Below, piece after piece: positions 9,061 through 16,303 of a stretch of DNA of 48,321 nt. The stretch covers positions 1 to 48,321 of the IMG/VR virus record IMGVR_UViG_3300010296_001812. One strand, written 5' to 3'. Origin of the DNA: a virus. The position numbers were made by a program, and so were the translations under genes. Below the pieces are notes generated by a model. The model was not told the origin of the DNA. It was given only the letters and a program-made list of their open reading frames with translations, and searched no databases. The first letter of the stretch is position 1. Each line of letters opens with the position of its first letter.

Positions 9061-10013
9061 TAGAATCCACCTTCTTCTACATCAGTTCTACTCAATGTTC
9101 TTGACTCTTGGAATGATAGTGTCATTTCAATATCGGTAAAGTTACCATCCTCGTGAAATGACATCGCTGTTGTGTTATAGTTTGTTGTAACATCACGCAG
9201 ATAGACTGGTTTGATTTTATTCGCAATAAAGTCACCGTCATACAAAACATCAATCTGAAATCTGTTGGGGAACTTATATCCAACTGATATTTTTGATGCT
9301 CCAACATCAAGAGTGATATCTTCAGGATAGAGTTCAGTTCGGAAAAACTTTACAATTTCTTTACATTCCTCTGCTTCTTTTGCAGATGTAGGAATGAATT
9401 TGAATGTGAATGAAAAGTCACGCAGACCCACTTGTTTGAACAAGACACGAGTGTTTGGATTTGTGGTAACTCGACCCGCAGACTTAAATGCACCAGCTAG
9501 TTCATCCGGCCCTTTTGATGCAAGTTTTACCGCACCTAGTTTTGCCATATCCGAACCACCCGAACCAGTAAGACCAGAAGATAAGGTTTTCATACCCGCA
9601 TCAATCATTTCGGATATTGCACCCGTTCCACTCTGTAGACCTCTCTCTGCAGCTGCACCCATTCCGCCCAAGTCCATGTTATCATATGCAACATTATCAC
9701 GGAATGCAAGTCCTACGGGAAGATAAATTGATACTTGTCTGTTTGTTAATTGTGGTTGTGCTGGCCCTGTGATTGGAAAGTTTTTCAGTTTACCAGATGC
9801 CTCATCCGCTGCTCTCTGTTGTTCTTCCTTTGATAGACTCAAGAATGACAAAGCACCTTCACCTAGTTCCGTGACGGTATCTGCTAAGTTTCCGAGGTCT
9901 GTTTGTGGTTCTTCAAGAACAGTAAATACAAGTCTACCCTTATAGTCATCTGGATTGTTTAGAGGATACTCTAAATCTACTCTTTTTCTTGCTTCATCTA
10001 CGCCTTGAGTCAT
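9060..10013 (-). CDS. gp48: Baseplate tail-tube cap / initiator protein (gp48 or gp54 type)
   Basis: This 317-residue protein has a Gly/Ala-rich variable middle and a conserved C-terminal tube-like beta domain at about 185-310. Key blocks are 'TRVLFKQVGLRDFSFTFKF', 'SAKEAEECKEIVKFFR' and 'PNRFQIDVLYDG', typical of gp48/gp54 proteins that cap the hub and start tail-tube polymerisation. It is the first gene of the left-hand baseplate run and has a late octamer 37 bases upstream of its ATG. gp48 and gp54 share this fold and I cannot separate them with certainty; gp48 is favoured because a shorter tube-fold protein is encoded at 12001. Confidence 0.72.
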   Translation of the reverse strand: MTQGVDEARKRVDLEYPLNNPDDYKGRLVFTVLEEPQTDLGNLADTVTELGEGALSFLSLSKEEQQRAADEASGKLKNFPITGPAQPQLTNRQVSIYLPVGLAFRDNVAYDNMDLGGMGAAAERGLQSGTGAISEMIDAGMKTLSSGLTGSGGSDMAKLGAVKLASKGPDELAGAFKSAGRVTTNPNTRVLFKQVGLRDFSFTFKFIPTSAKEAEECKEIVKFFRTELYPEDITLDVGASKISVGYKFPNRFQIDVLYDGDFIANKIKPVYLRDVTTNYNTTAMSFHEDGNFTDIEMTLSFQESRTLSRTDVEEGGF

Positions 10014-10048
10014 TGTCTACGATTCCGATAAATAGGTTATAACTGTTT

Positions 10049-10411
10049 CTATTTATAAGATTTTTCGTGATATATACCCGCAGACTCCAACAATTCTAAT
10101 GCAAATTCTTGTTTCTTATCTAACTCTTGATAATAGACATGAGTTATTCCTGACTGAATTATCAATTTCGCACAAGACACACACGGAGAAAGGGTTATAT
10201 AAATCTTATGTCCCTGTGTCGCAATACCTAATCTGGCTGATTCGGATATTATTCTAGCTTCTGCGTGTTGTGTCGTATCAGGATGTTCTCTTTCAGTTAG
10301 GTGTGTATTATGTGAAGAGATACCATTAGTGAGGTATGCGCCAACCTGATATCTCTTGTTTTTGGACAGTTCTTTTTGTTCGATTGCGAAATTCATGAAC
10401 GTATCGGTCAT
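10049..10411 (-). CDS. Cytidine / deoxycytidylate deaminase family protein
   Basis: This 120-residue protein has the zinc-deaminase core: His49-Ala-Glu51 ('QHAEARII') and Pro-Cys77-x-x-Cys80 ('SPCVSCAKLI'), after the family-typical start 'FMNFAIEQ...YQVGAYL'. The family hydrolyses the amino group of dCMP or cytidine; in T4-type phages the usual member converts dCMP to dUMP for dTMP supply. It is shorter than T4 Cd (193 residues) and lacks the extra zinc-binding insert, so substrate is uncertain. Its start overlaps the Toprim gene by 86 bases. A late octamer for gp48 lies over its stop codon. Confidence 0.82.
   Translation of the reverse strand: MTDTFMNFAIEQKELSKNKRYQVGAYLTNGISSHNTHLTEREHPDTTQHAEARIISESARLGIATQGHKIYITLSPCVSCAKLIIQSGITHVYYQELDKKQEFALELLESAGIYHEKSYK
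10050..10057 (-). promoter_or_regulatory. T4-type late promoter TATAAATA for gp48 and the baseplate run
   Basis: This is a perfect minus-strand octamer, 37 bases upstream of the ATG at 10013. It coincides with the stop region of the deaminase gene. It is positioned to drive the gp48-gp53-gp27-gp5-amidase-spike run. Confidence 0.72.
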
Positions 10412-10904
10412 ATCCGATTTCCTTTATTAATTCATAATTATCATTACAGTTTTTTATATCAAAGGTAAATGATTTATCACCCACAGTTTCCAAAATCCAA
10501 TTTGTCTGACTATATCCAGTAAAGTCATTATCAAACGCAGTAATGATTTTATCAAATGATTTAATATAATCTAATGATTCTTGTAACATCATAGTAGGAA
10601 TATTACTATGACATGTTGTTCCTACAATTGGTGGAATCATATTAGTCGTTCTGAGAAAAGCTTCCGCAACAACGAGAACTTCAATTTCACCCTCAACAAT
10701 TATCAGTTCTTCACCACCCCTATCGAATATACTACTTCCATATAATTGTAGTATTCTGTCTGCCTTGTGTCGCCATACTTTAGTATCATCTGATAAGTTT
10801 CTCTCTTGGGTAAAACCTTCTCCTATATAAGGCATATATAACTTATGAGAATCTGTATACGCACCATACTTGTCTAGAACTGTTTGGGATATTCCTCTAA
10901 TCAT
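10326..10904 (-). CDS. Truncated T7-type primase: Toprim-domain protein
   Basis: From ATG 10904 the protein is 192 residues. It begins 'MIRGISQTVLDKYGAY' and has Toprim catalytic residues Glu71 (IVEGEIE) and Asp125-Asn-Asp127 (AFDNDFTG). These blocks match the central part of T7 gp4-type primases ('RGIs..t...yG', 'TEGEiDalsv'). The N-terminal zinc-binding domain and the C-terminal helicase are both absent. Earlier in-frame codons exist, but a perfect late octamer ends five bases before ATG 10904, supporting this start. A fragment able to bind metal but without template recognition could be a relic or a partner of another primase. Its 3' end overlaps the deaminase gene. Confidence 0.72.
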   Translation of the reverse strand: MIRGISQTVLDKYGAYTDSHKLYMPYIGEGFTQERNLSDDTKVWRHKADRILQLYGSSIFDRGGEELIIVEGEIEVLVVAEAFLRTTNMIPPIVGTTCHSNIPTMMLQESLDYIKSFDKIITAFDNDFTGYSQTNWILETVGDKSFTFDIKNCNDNYELIKEIGYDRYVHEFRNRTKRTVQKQEISGWRIPH

Positions 10905-10909
10905 TTTTT

Positions 10910-10917
10910 TATTTATA
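10910..10917 (-). promoter_or_regulatory. T4-type late promoter TATAAATA for the Toprim gene
   Basis: This is a perfect octamer followed by AAAAA and ATG 10904, the same five-base spacing as at gp25 and at 11408. It lies in the 12-base gap between two divergent genes and touches the first base of gp4. Confidence 0.65.
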
Positions 10918-11393
10918 TGGCATATTCTGGTAGATATCGGGTAAAAAACCCAACGAAATATAAAGGTGACCACACCAATGTGGTCTACCGTTCCCTATGG
11001 GAGAAACATGCATTCAAGTGGTGTGATGATAATCCTAGTGTGGTTGAATGGTCATCCGAAGAAGTTGTAATACAATACTTATATGAAGTCGATAAGAGGT
11101 GGCATCGTTACTTTGTAGACCTAAAACTCAAGATGGAAAATGGAAAGACCTATCTGATTGAGATAAAACCAGATGCACAGACTCAACCCCCTACAGGTTC
11201 AAGGAGAACAAAAAGGTTTTTGAGTGAAAGTTTTACTTATGTCAAGAACATGAACAAATGGCAAGCAGCAAATGAGTTCGCAAAAGATAGAGGTTGGCAC
11301 TTCCAGATATGGACGGAGAAGAACGAACCATTGAAGAGTCTTATTCCCAAATCAACAAAACCATTAAAACCTTTCCAAAAACGTAAAAAATAA
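10917..11393 (+). CDS. gp4: Head completion protein gp4
   Basis: From ATG 10917 the protein is 158 residues and matches T4 gp4 nearly end to end: 'SGRYRVKNPTKYKGD', 'VVYRSLWEKHAFKWCDDNPSV', 'VEWSSEEV', 'RYFVDLKLKMENGKTYLIEIKP', 'QAANEFAKDRGWHFQIWTE'. gp4 closes the filled head before tail joining. It has a TnsA/PD-(D/E)XK-like nuclease fold, with the visible D-(x)n-E-x-K set in 'FVDLKLK...LIEIKP'. A TTG start further upstream (10884) is rejected because homologous sequence begins at this ATG. No good Shine-Dalgarno is seen. It starts the plus-strand structural run. Confidence 0.93.
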   Translation: MAYSGRYRVKNPTKYKGDHTNVVYRSLWEKHAFKWCDDNPSVVEWSSEEVVIQYLYEVDKRWHRYFVDLKLKMENGKTYLIEIKPDAQTQPPTGSRRTKRFLSESFTYVKNMNKWQAANEFAKDRGWHFQIWTEKNEPLKSLIPKSTKPLKPFQKRKK

Positions 11394-11394
11394 G

Positions 11395-11402
11395 TATAAA
11401 TA
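11395..11402 (+). promoter_or_regulatory. T4-type late promoter TATAAATA for the 11408 gene
   Basis: This is a perfect plus-strand octamer directly after the gp4 stop, followed by GAAAC and ATG 11408. The five-base spacing predicts an mRNA beginning at the start codon. Confidence 0.75.
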
Positions 11403-11407
11403 GAAAC

Positions 11408-12001
11408 ATGAGTAATATCTTCAACAGACTGGAACTACAGGCATTCCGCGCTGGGGTGACGCCACGCACCAAAGAAAGTCGTGATTGGTTTCGGAAGAAA
11501 GCATCGAATCTTCGTTCAATCAACCGTAATGAGTTGATGAAAGAAGAACCGCTCAAACGGAGAGCGCAACGTGGCGTGGTCGGTTCGATGCAGATGTTCT
11601 TCTATGACCCAAAGACCAAAGACAAACTACCATATTATGATGTATTTCCATTGGTTGTCGTAGTCGGGCCTGCGGAAGGTGGATTCTATGGATTGAACCT
11701 TCATTATCTCCCACCAATTCTTCGTGCAAAGATGTTAGACTCATTAATGGAAACCGCGACTAGTAAGACATCTGATGATGCAAAGTTCGCAATAACATAT
11801 AGTAAATTACAAAGTATTTCAAAGCTGAGATATTACAAACCATGTTTCAAACACTACTTGAATAAACACGTTTCGAGTAAATTTGCAGAAGTCCCTGCAC
11901 CCGAATGGGAGATTGCAACCTTTCTTCCAACCGCAGACTTCCGTAAGTCAAACTCACAAAAAGTATTCTACGATTCAAGACAGATGATAGGTAAAGGTTA
12001 A
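11408..12001 (+). CDS. Conserved structural-cluster protein, function unknown
   Basis: This is a 197-residue basic protein. Its N-terminal 65 residues are Arg/Lys-rich ('RTKESRDWFRKKASNL', 'LKRRAQRG'). A compact core follows with 'YDVFPLVVVV', 'GFYGLNLHYLPP' and 'RYYKPCFKHYLNKHV'. I recall the 'YDVFPL..GlNlHYLP' pattern from other large marine myophages, without a settled function. It lies between gp4 and a tail-tube-fold protein and overlaps the latter by one base (TAATG). A late octamer sits five bases before its ATG. A DNA-contacting or neck/tail role is possible but only inferred from charge and position. Confidence 0.8.
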   Translation: MSNIFNRLELQAFRAGVTPRTKESRDWFRKKASNLRSINRNELMKEEPLKRRAQRGVVGSMQMFFYDPKTKDKLPYYDVFPLVVVVGPAEGGFYGLNLHYLPPILRAKMLDSLMETATSKTSDDAKFAITYSKLQSISKLRYYKPCFKHYLNKHVSSKFAEVPAPEWEIATFLPTADFRKSNSQKVFYDSRQMIGKG

Positions 12002-12702
12002 TGACAACTCGTATCGATGATTTCAAATCACAGGTAGGTAAAGCTGGTGGTTTTGCAATGGGAAATCTTTATAAGATTTTCCTTCCGCCTATCTCTGGTG
12101 AAGCAAGAGAGATGAATTTATTGTGCAGAGCCGCATCAATGCCTGGCAGACAAGTCCTCTCCACAGAGAAACAGATTGGTTTACAGACAACCAAAGTCGC
12201 ATATGGATATGCGGTGGATGATATATCTCTATCCTTTCATGTCATGAATGACTATAAAGTCAGAACATACTTTGAGGCATGGCAAAATCTTGCAGTAAAT
12301 CAAGAGACACTAGAAGTAGGATACTACAATGACTATACACACCCTGTCGTGATTCAACAGATAAAAAAGGGTGTCGCATTTCCATTGAAAAAGAAAAAGA
12401 TTTTTGATTCAGGTAAACTACCAAGTTCTATCGCGAATCGTTTACCTCGTATTGGGCCTCTTGATTTGGCGCAAGGCGAGATTGACTTAAATCTACTTAC
12501 AGGTGATAAGATTGCTTATACTTGTATACTAGATAAAGCATACCCAACTACATTGAATGCAATTGAGTTGAGTGATGATGGCCAGAACCTTCAACTAGAT
12601 GTTCAGTTATCTTATAAGAACTGGAGAAGTGAAGGCGGCGATGCAGGCGGCGGCGGATTTATCGAAGGTCTTGCTGGTGAATTGATTAGGAAATTCTTAT
12701 AA
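12001..12702 (+). CDS. Tail-tube-fold protein, probably gp54-like tube initiator
   Basis: This 233-residue protein has the tail-tube (gp19-type) pattern: 'GNLYKIFLP', 'LLCRAASMPGRQV', 'DISLSFHVMNDYKVRTYFEAWQNLAVN', a basic loop, then C-terminal strands ending 'LDVQLSYKNWRSE'. Such proteins form the tube or the first ring on the baseplate. It is longer than T4 gp19 (163) because of a Lys-rich loop and a Gly-rich tail. With gp26/gp51/gp29 immediately downstream, an initiator role (gp54-like) fits best, but a true tube subunit cannot be ruled out because the gp18/gp19 region is not in this window. Confidence 0.72.
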   Translation: MTTRIDDFKSQVGKAGGFAMGNLYKIFLPPISGEAREMNLLCRAASMPGRQVLSTEKQIGLQTTKVAYGYAVDDISLSFHVMNDYKVRTYFEAWQNLAVNQETLEVGYYNDYTHPVVIQQIKKGVAFPLKKKKIFDSGKLPSSIANRLPRIGPLDLAQGEIDLNLLTGDKIAYTCILDKAYPTTLNAIELSDDGQNLQLDVQLSYKNWRSEGGDAGGGGFIEGLAGELIRKFL

Positions 12703-12716
12703 TTGTGGAGTAAATA

Positions 12717-13424
12717 ATGGCGTTACCTAAACTAAACGACAATCTAAAATATGAGATGGCGATTCCATCAACCGATAAGATTGTCACATTTAGACCATAC
12801 TTGGTCAAAGAGGAGAAAGTTCTTCTCTCTGCTTTTGAGTCGCAAGACCAAAAACAGGCAATGAGAGCGATGGTGGATACCGTTATCGCATGTGTGAATG
12901 ATGATATCAAATCAAGCGAACTATCAACATTTGATGTTGAGTATATGTTCACCCAGATTCGTAGTAAGTCTGTCGGTGAGACATCCACACTGATAATGAA
13001 GTGTGATGCAATAGACTGTGATAAGTCCGCCGAAGTTGTGGTTGATTTGACTACGGTAGAGATTGTGAAGACTGATACAGACCCCGTGATTCAGTTGACA
13101 GACGATATCTATGTTGAGATGAGATATCCAACCTATGACGGGTTTGTGAAAAACTTCCGTGAGGGTATTAGTGAAGCGGAGTTTGGGTTTCAAATGTTGG
13201 AAGATTGCATCGTAGCAATTATGACCGATGATGAGAAACACATGGTCAATGAAGTAAGTAAGAAAGAATTGAATGAGTTTATTGACTCCATGACCAACAG
13301 TCAGTTTGAAAAGATTGGTAAATTTCTTCAAACTGTTCCAGTCATGAAAAAAGAAGTCGAGTTCACTTGTGAGTGTGGTCATGAAAATAAAGTAACACTG
13401 GAGGGTCTTCAAGATTTTTTTTAG
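12717..13424 (+). CDS. gp26: Baseplate hub assembly protein gp26 (T4_baseplate family)
   Basis: This 235-residue protein matches the T4 base plate protein family at its N-terminus ('ALPKLNDNLKYEMAIPSTDK', 'FRPYLVKEEKVLL'). Its C-terminus is the family-typical 'CECGHENKVTLEGLQDFF'. Paired cysteines near 95-100 and 219-221 suggest a zinc ribbon. A Shine-Dalgarno (GTGGAG) precedes the ATG. The gene ends in a run of eight T and a TAG, the site of a probable -1 frameshift into gp51. gp26 acts in hub assembly in T4. Here, lying immediately before the tape measure, it occupies the place of a tail assembly chaperone. Confidence 0.9.
   Translation: MALPKLNDNLKYEMAIPSTDKIVTFRPYLVKEEKVLLSAFESQDQKQAMRAMVDTVIACVNDDIKSSELSTFDVEYMFTQIRSKSVGETSTLIMKCDAIDCDKSAEVVVDLTTVEIVKTDTDPVIQLTDDIYVEMRYPTYDGFVKNFREGISEAEFGFQMLEDCIVAIMTDDEKHMVNEVSKKELNEFIDSMTNSQFEKIGKFLQTVPVMKKEVEFTCECGHENKVTLEGLQDFF
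13400..13424 (+). promoter_or_regulatory. Probable programmed -1 ribosomal frameshift site
   Basis: GGAGGG (13400-13405) lies nine bases upstream of an eight-T run (13415-13422) that reads GAT TTT TTT TAG in the gp26 frame. A -1 slip on T TTT TTT avoids the TAG and continues into the gp51 frame. An internal Shine-Dalgarno at this distance is the known stimulator arrangement in dnaX. A weak hairpin (ATGC, loop CTCTC, GCAT) follows at 13426-13438. The gp51 frame has no ATG or GTG start before its conserved region. Confidence 0.75.
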
Positions 13425-13612
13425 TATGCCTCTCGCATGATAATTTGGTCAATCATTTCAAGACCAACTTCGCGCTGATGCAACATTTTAATTATTCATT
13501 ACATGATATTGAACATATGATGCCGTGGGAGAGGGAGATTTATCTGGTATTACTGGAAGAATGGCTAAAAGAACAAGAAGAAAAAATGAAAGAAAACAAT
13601 AACGGGTTCTAA
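13421..13612 (+). CDS. gp51: gp51 (hub assembly), probably made as a gp26-gp51 frameshift fusion
   Basis: The -1 frame after the gp26 T-run encodes 63 residues beginning LVCLSHDNLVNHFKTNFALM, then 'HFNYSLHDIEHMMPWEREIYLVLLEEWL' and a charged tail. This resembles the short gp51 proteins of marine T4-type phages. The only start-like codons are TTG 13445 and ATG 13478, both inside the conserved block and without a Shine-Dalgarno; ATG 13426 and 13437 lie in other frames that stop at once. Translation by -1 frameshift would give a fusion of about 298 residues. The stop lies two bases before the gp29 ATG. The coordinates mark the frame after the slip, not an independent start. Confidence 0.78.
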   Translation, partial: LVCLSHDNLVNHFKTNFALMQHFNYSLHDIEHMMPWEREIYLVLLEEWLKEQEEKMKENNNGF

Positions 13613-13614
13613 AA

Positions 13615-15243
13615 ATGGCAGAAGTAACCATAGCACACCTTACCGAAGCGGTTCAGACCGAAGGCGCAGAAAGTGAGAGAAGAGATAATAAACAGATTGA
13701 GCAACTCGCTAGTCTGAATAAATCCTTTGCACAATACTTCAAGGCGCAATCTGCTGATAAACTCGACAAACTCGAAGAAGCACGAGAGAAGGTATCTGGC
13801 CCCGCACCCACTAGAGAGAACTTTAGTGATGCGGCAAAGGGTGCGAAAGATGCATTAGGGTTTGGTCTTCTAGGGTTTCTAGGTATTGTTACTGCCGCAA
13901 TCTCTGGTCTTGCCACGGGTATCGCGGTAGGTCTAGGTAAATACCTCGCTGCACTTGGTAGAACCTTTGATAACTTGACTGGTAATAGAATTGGTAAGGC
14001 GATAACAAACCTTACACGACAAATTAGAGGTGGTGTGTTTAGACTCATAGGTCTGTTACCAAATGGAAAGTTAGACCCAGACTCATCAAAGTTTGCAAGA
14101 TTCTTGAGAGCGGTAAGAAGTCCGTTTGTTAGTGCCACGGGGTTTTTCAAGACTATTCAAGGTGGTATGTTTCGGTTATTTGGACTAGGTATTGATGGTA
14201 AACCAGTAACCACTACATCAAACTTTGTCAAGTCAATACTTAAATTTGGTAATCTCTTCAAACCAATTACAACTGTATTCGCTGAAAGTTTCAAAGAAGT
14301 TGGTTCTGCATTGAAAGGGATTGGTAATACTATCAAGAGTGGTATCAATTCTACCACCAAATTTTTCTCAACTATTGGAAAAACCTTTAGTGCATTGCGT
14401 GGCGCATTGTCTCCAGTATTTACAGTATTCAGGACACTAGGTCGAGTAATCTTTGCACCTCTTACTTTAATAATGAGTATTATCGATGGTATCAAAGGTG
14501 CAATTTCAGGGTATCAACAAGAGGGAGTTTTAGGTGGTATTCTTGGTGGAATCGGCGGTGTTCTAGCTGGACTGGTTGGTATGCCTCTTGACCTAGTAAA
14601 ATCTGCGATTGGATTTATTGCGGGTAAACTTGGGTTTGAAAATGTCCAAGCGGCATTATCTGGTTTCAGTTTTGCTGATATGATTAAAGATACATTCATG
14701 GGTGTTGCCCGTGTATTTAATGATGTTCTTAAAAATCTATTCAGTGGATTTGAGGATGGGTTTAGTGCTGGTCTGTCACAGATGTTTAAGTCAATGATGG
14801 TTTATGTAAAACGACTTTTATTATTCGGGCCAGCAGTTGTGGCGGGTGGTGCAGCAGCATTGGGTGCTGTTTTGCCTGGCGGTGATAGTCCAATCGAGGC
14901 ATTCCAGAAAACATTTAGTAAGGTATTGACTGCGGGTGAAGGTAGTTCTGCAACAACATTACCTACTGAACAAGGGGAGACAGGCGAAGAAGAACCTGAA
15001 CCTCCAATCGCTGCGCCACAAAATGTTGAGAGGGTTGTCCCTCAAAACGAACAGGTGAGAAGTAGACGAGCGAATATTGAAAGAATGCGGGCGAATAGAG
15101 AAGCGAATGATGCTAAAAAGGCTGCAATGGCAGTGAACACCGTGAACGCGCCGACAACTACTAATATGAGTAGTAACACCGCAGTCTTTACTGACCCGAC
15201 TCCCGCGACTGATGACCTAGACAGAGAAGCGGCATCTTTCTAA
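13615..15243 (+). CDS. gp29: Tape measure / baseplate hub protein gp29
   Basis: This 542-residue protein has a tape-measure layout. It has a helical charged N-terminus and three long hydrophobic Gly/Ala/Leu segments at about 81-112, 302-326 and 397-420. Many GxxF/IxxG-spaced repeats lie between them, and the C-terminus is polar and disordered, ending 'TAVFTDPTPATDDLDREAASF'. This matches T4 gp29 (590 residues), which sets tail length and is packed inside the tube. Its position directly after gp26/gp51 repeats the chaperone-tape-measure order of other tailed phages. The transcript ends in the bidirectional hairpin at 15251. Confidence 0.82.
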   Translation: MAEVTIAHLTEAVQTEGAESERRDNKQIEQLASLNKSFAQYFKAQSADKLDKLEEAREKVSGPAPTRENFSDAAKGAKDALGFGLLGFLGIVTAAISGLATGIAVGLGKYLAALGRTFDNLTGNRIGKAITNLTRQIRGGVFRLIGLLPNGKLDPDSSKFARFLRAVRSPFVSATGFFKTIQGGMFRLFGLGIDGKPVTTTSNFVKSILKFGNLFKPITTVFAESFKEVGSALKGIGNTIKSGINSTTKFFSTIGKTFSALRGALSPVFTVFRTLGRVIFAPLTLIMSIIDGIKGAISGYQQEGVLGGILGGIGGVLAGLVGMPLDLVKSAIGFIAGKLGFENVQAALSGFSFADMIKDTFMGVARVFNDVLKNLFSGFEDGFSAGLSQMFKSMMVYVKRLLLFGPAVVAGGAAALGAVLPGGDSPIEAFQKTFSKVLTAGEGSSATTLPTEQGETGEEEPEPPIAAPQNVERVVPQNEQVRSRRANIERMRANREANDAKKAAMAVNTVNAPTTTNMSSNTAVFTDPTPATDDLDREAASF

Positions 15244-15250
15244 TAAAAAA

Positions 15251-15268
15251 GGGAGACCGAAGTCTCCC
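15251..15268. terminator. Bidirectional rho-independent terminator
   Basis: A seven-base-pair stem GGGAGAC/GTCTCCC has the tight loop CGAA. It is flanked by CTTT on the plus side and by TTTTTTATT on the minus side. It lies between the convergent gp29 (plus) and gp32 (minus) genes and can end both transcripts. Confidence 0.85.
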
Positions 15269-15296
15269 CTTTCCATCATCCATAGGAGAATGAATC

Positions 15297-16223
15297 CTAG
15301 TCTTCTGCGGCAAGTTTCGCGAAGTATGATAGTGTATCATCCTCATCATCACTTGCAGTCTCAGTGACTACAGGTTCAGGCGCAGACGCAATCACTTGCG
15401 GTTCTTCTGCTTTTGGTGATACCGCCTCTGCGGTTTGTGCGAGAGACTCATTCTTTACAGTCGAACCAGCACCAGTTGACTGACCCAGAACAACTTCCAA
15501 ACGACTCTTCAACTCTTCATAAGACTTGTAAGTCTTGGGGTCAGTGAACTCACTGACATCATGTAGTTGGTTGTAGGTCGCTTCAAGTTTGGTCTCATCT
15601 GCTTCAAACAATGCGGAAGGTGATTTGAACTCTGACTTGTCGTAGTTACGATAACCCGCAACATTACGAATCTTCAACTGGAAGTCTGCACCAGTCCAGA
15701 AGTCAAACGGGTTGACTGGTTCTTCGCCTGGAAACTGTGGTTGCATCACATCCATAATCTTGTCAAAGATTTTCTTACCGAAGTCGTAGAGGAATACTTT
15801 ACCCTCGTTAGTCGGATTAGACGGGTCACTCACAACTAGAATGTTTGCGACATAATGCAAACGGCGTTTCTGTTTACGAGCAATCTCTTTGTCCTCATCA
15901 ATACCAGAGTTCCAAAGGCGCGAGTTGTGTTCACTCACAGGGTCATTGTTACCCAGAGTAGTCAAGGACTTCTCAACATACCATTGACCAGTCGGGCCTT
16001 TGAAGAAGTGGTCGAAGTAACGAACCCACGGAAGTTCTTGACCTTCAGCGGCAGGAAGGAAACGAACCTGTGCAAAACCATTCCCTGCTTCATCAACAGT
16101 AGGTTTCCAGAAACGTGTATCTTCATATTTGTTGGTGGTTTGTTTTTGACCAGAGATTTCCGCTGCTGCTTGTGCGAGTTTGGAAACGTCTGTTCGATTA
16201 GATTTTAGATTTGCAAAAGACAT
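15297..16223 (-). CDS. gp32: Single-stranded DNA-binding protein gp32
   Basis: This 308-residue protein has the gp32 core: 'RFWKPTVDEAGNGFAQVRFLP', 'ELPWVRYFDHFFKGPTGQWYVEKSLTT', 'ANILVVSDPSNPTNEGKVFLYDFGKKIFDKI' and 'NPFDFWTGADFQLKI'. A Ser/Glu/Ala-rich linker and an acidic C-terminus ('SDDEDDTLSYFAKLAAED') match the protein-interaction tail. The T4 zinc ligands (three Cys and a His) are not present; the equivalent stretch reads 'SLTTLGNNDPVSEHN'. gp32 coats ssDNA in replication, repair and recombination. The gene has a Shine-Dalgarno (GGAG) before ATG 16223. Both a strong sigma70 promoter and a late octamer lie upstream, so it can be made at all stages. Confidence 0.95.
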   Translation of the reverse strand: MSFANLKSNRTDVSKLAQAAAEISGQKQTTNKYEDTRFWKPTVDEAGNGFAQVRFLPAAEGQELPWVRYFDHFFKGPTGQWYVEKSLTTLGNNDPVSEHNSRLWNSGIDEDKEIARKQKRRLHYVANILVVSDPSNPTNEGKVFLYDFGKKIFDKIMDVMQPQFPGEEPVNPFDFWTGADFQLKIRNVAGYRNYDKSEFKSPSALFEADETKLEATYNQLHDVSEFTDPKTYKSYEELKSRLEVVLGQSTGAGSTVKNESLAQTAEAVSPKAEEPQVIASAPEPVVTETASDDEDDTLSYFAKLAAED

Positions 16224-16259
16224 ATGTATTCTCCGTATATTTGCGTATTGTGTGTATTA

Positions 16260-16288
16260 ATTGTATCATAATATAATAAGTTTGTCAA
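16260..16288 (-). promoter_or_regulatory. Sigma70-type early promoter for gp32
   Basis: TTGACA (16288-16283), 17-base spacer, TACAAT (16265-16260), on the minus strand. The spacer length equals that of the seven other early promoters in the window. The start site would lie about 30 bases upstream of the gp32 ATG. Confidence 0.8.
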
Positions 16289-16294
16289 TACCTT

Positions 16295-16302
16295 TATTTA
16301 TA
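16295..16302 (-). promoter_or_regulatory. T4-type late promoter TATAAATA upstream of gp32
   Basis: A perfect minus-strand octamer just after the gp33 stop and seven bases upstream of the -35 box of the sigma70 promoter. It would give late gp32 transcription with a leader of about 65 bases. Confidence 0.65.
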
Positions 16303-16303
16303 A

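Noticed and set aside
13426-13439. ATG 13426 and ATG 13437 as gp51 starts
   Set aside because: Both lie in other frames: the first stops after four codons, the second reads MIIWSIISRPTSR and stops, with no gp51 sequence.
13653-14150. 165-residue minus-strand frame opposite gp29
   Set aside because: Pro/Leu/Ser-rich antisense of the tape measure; no family pattern, no start signal.
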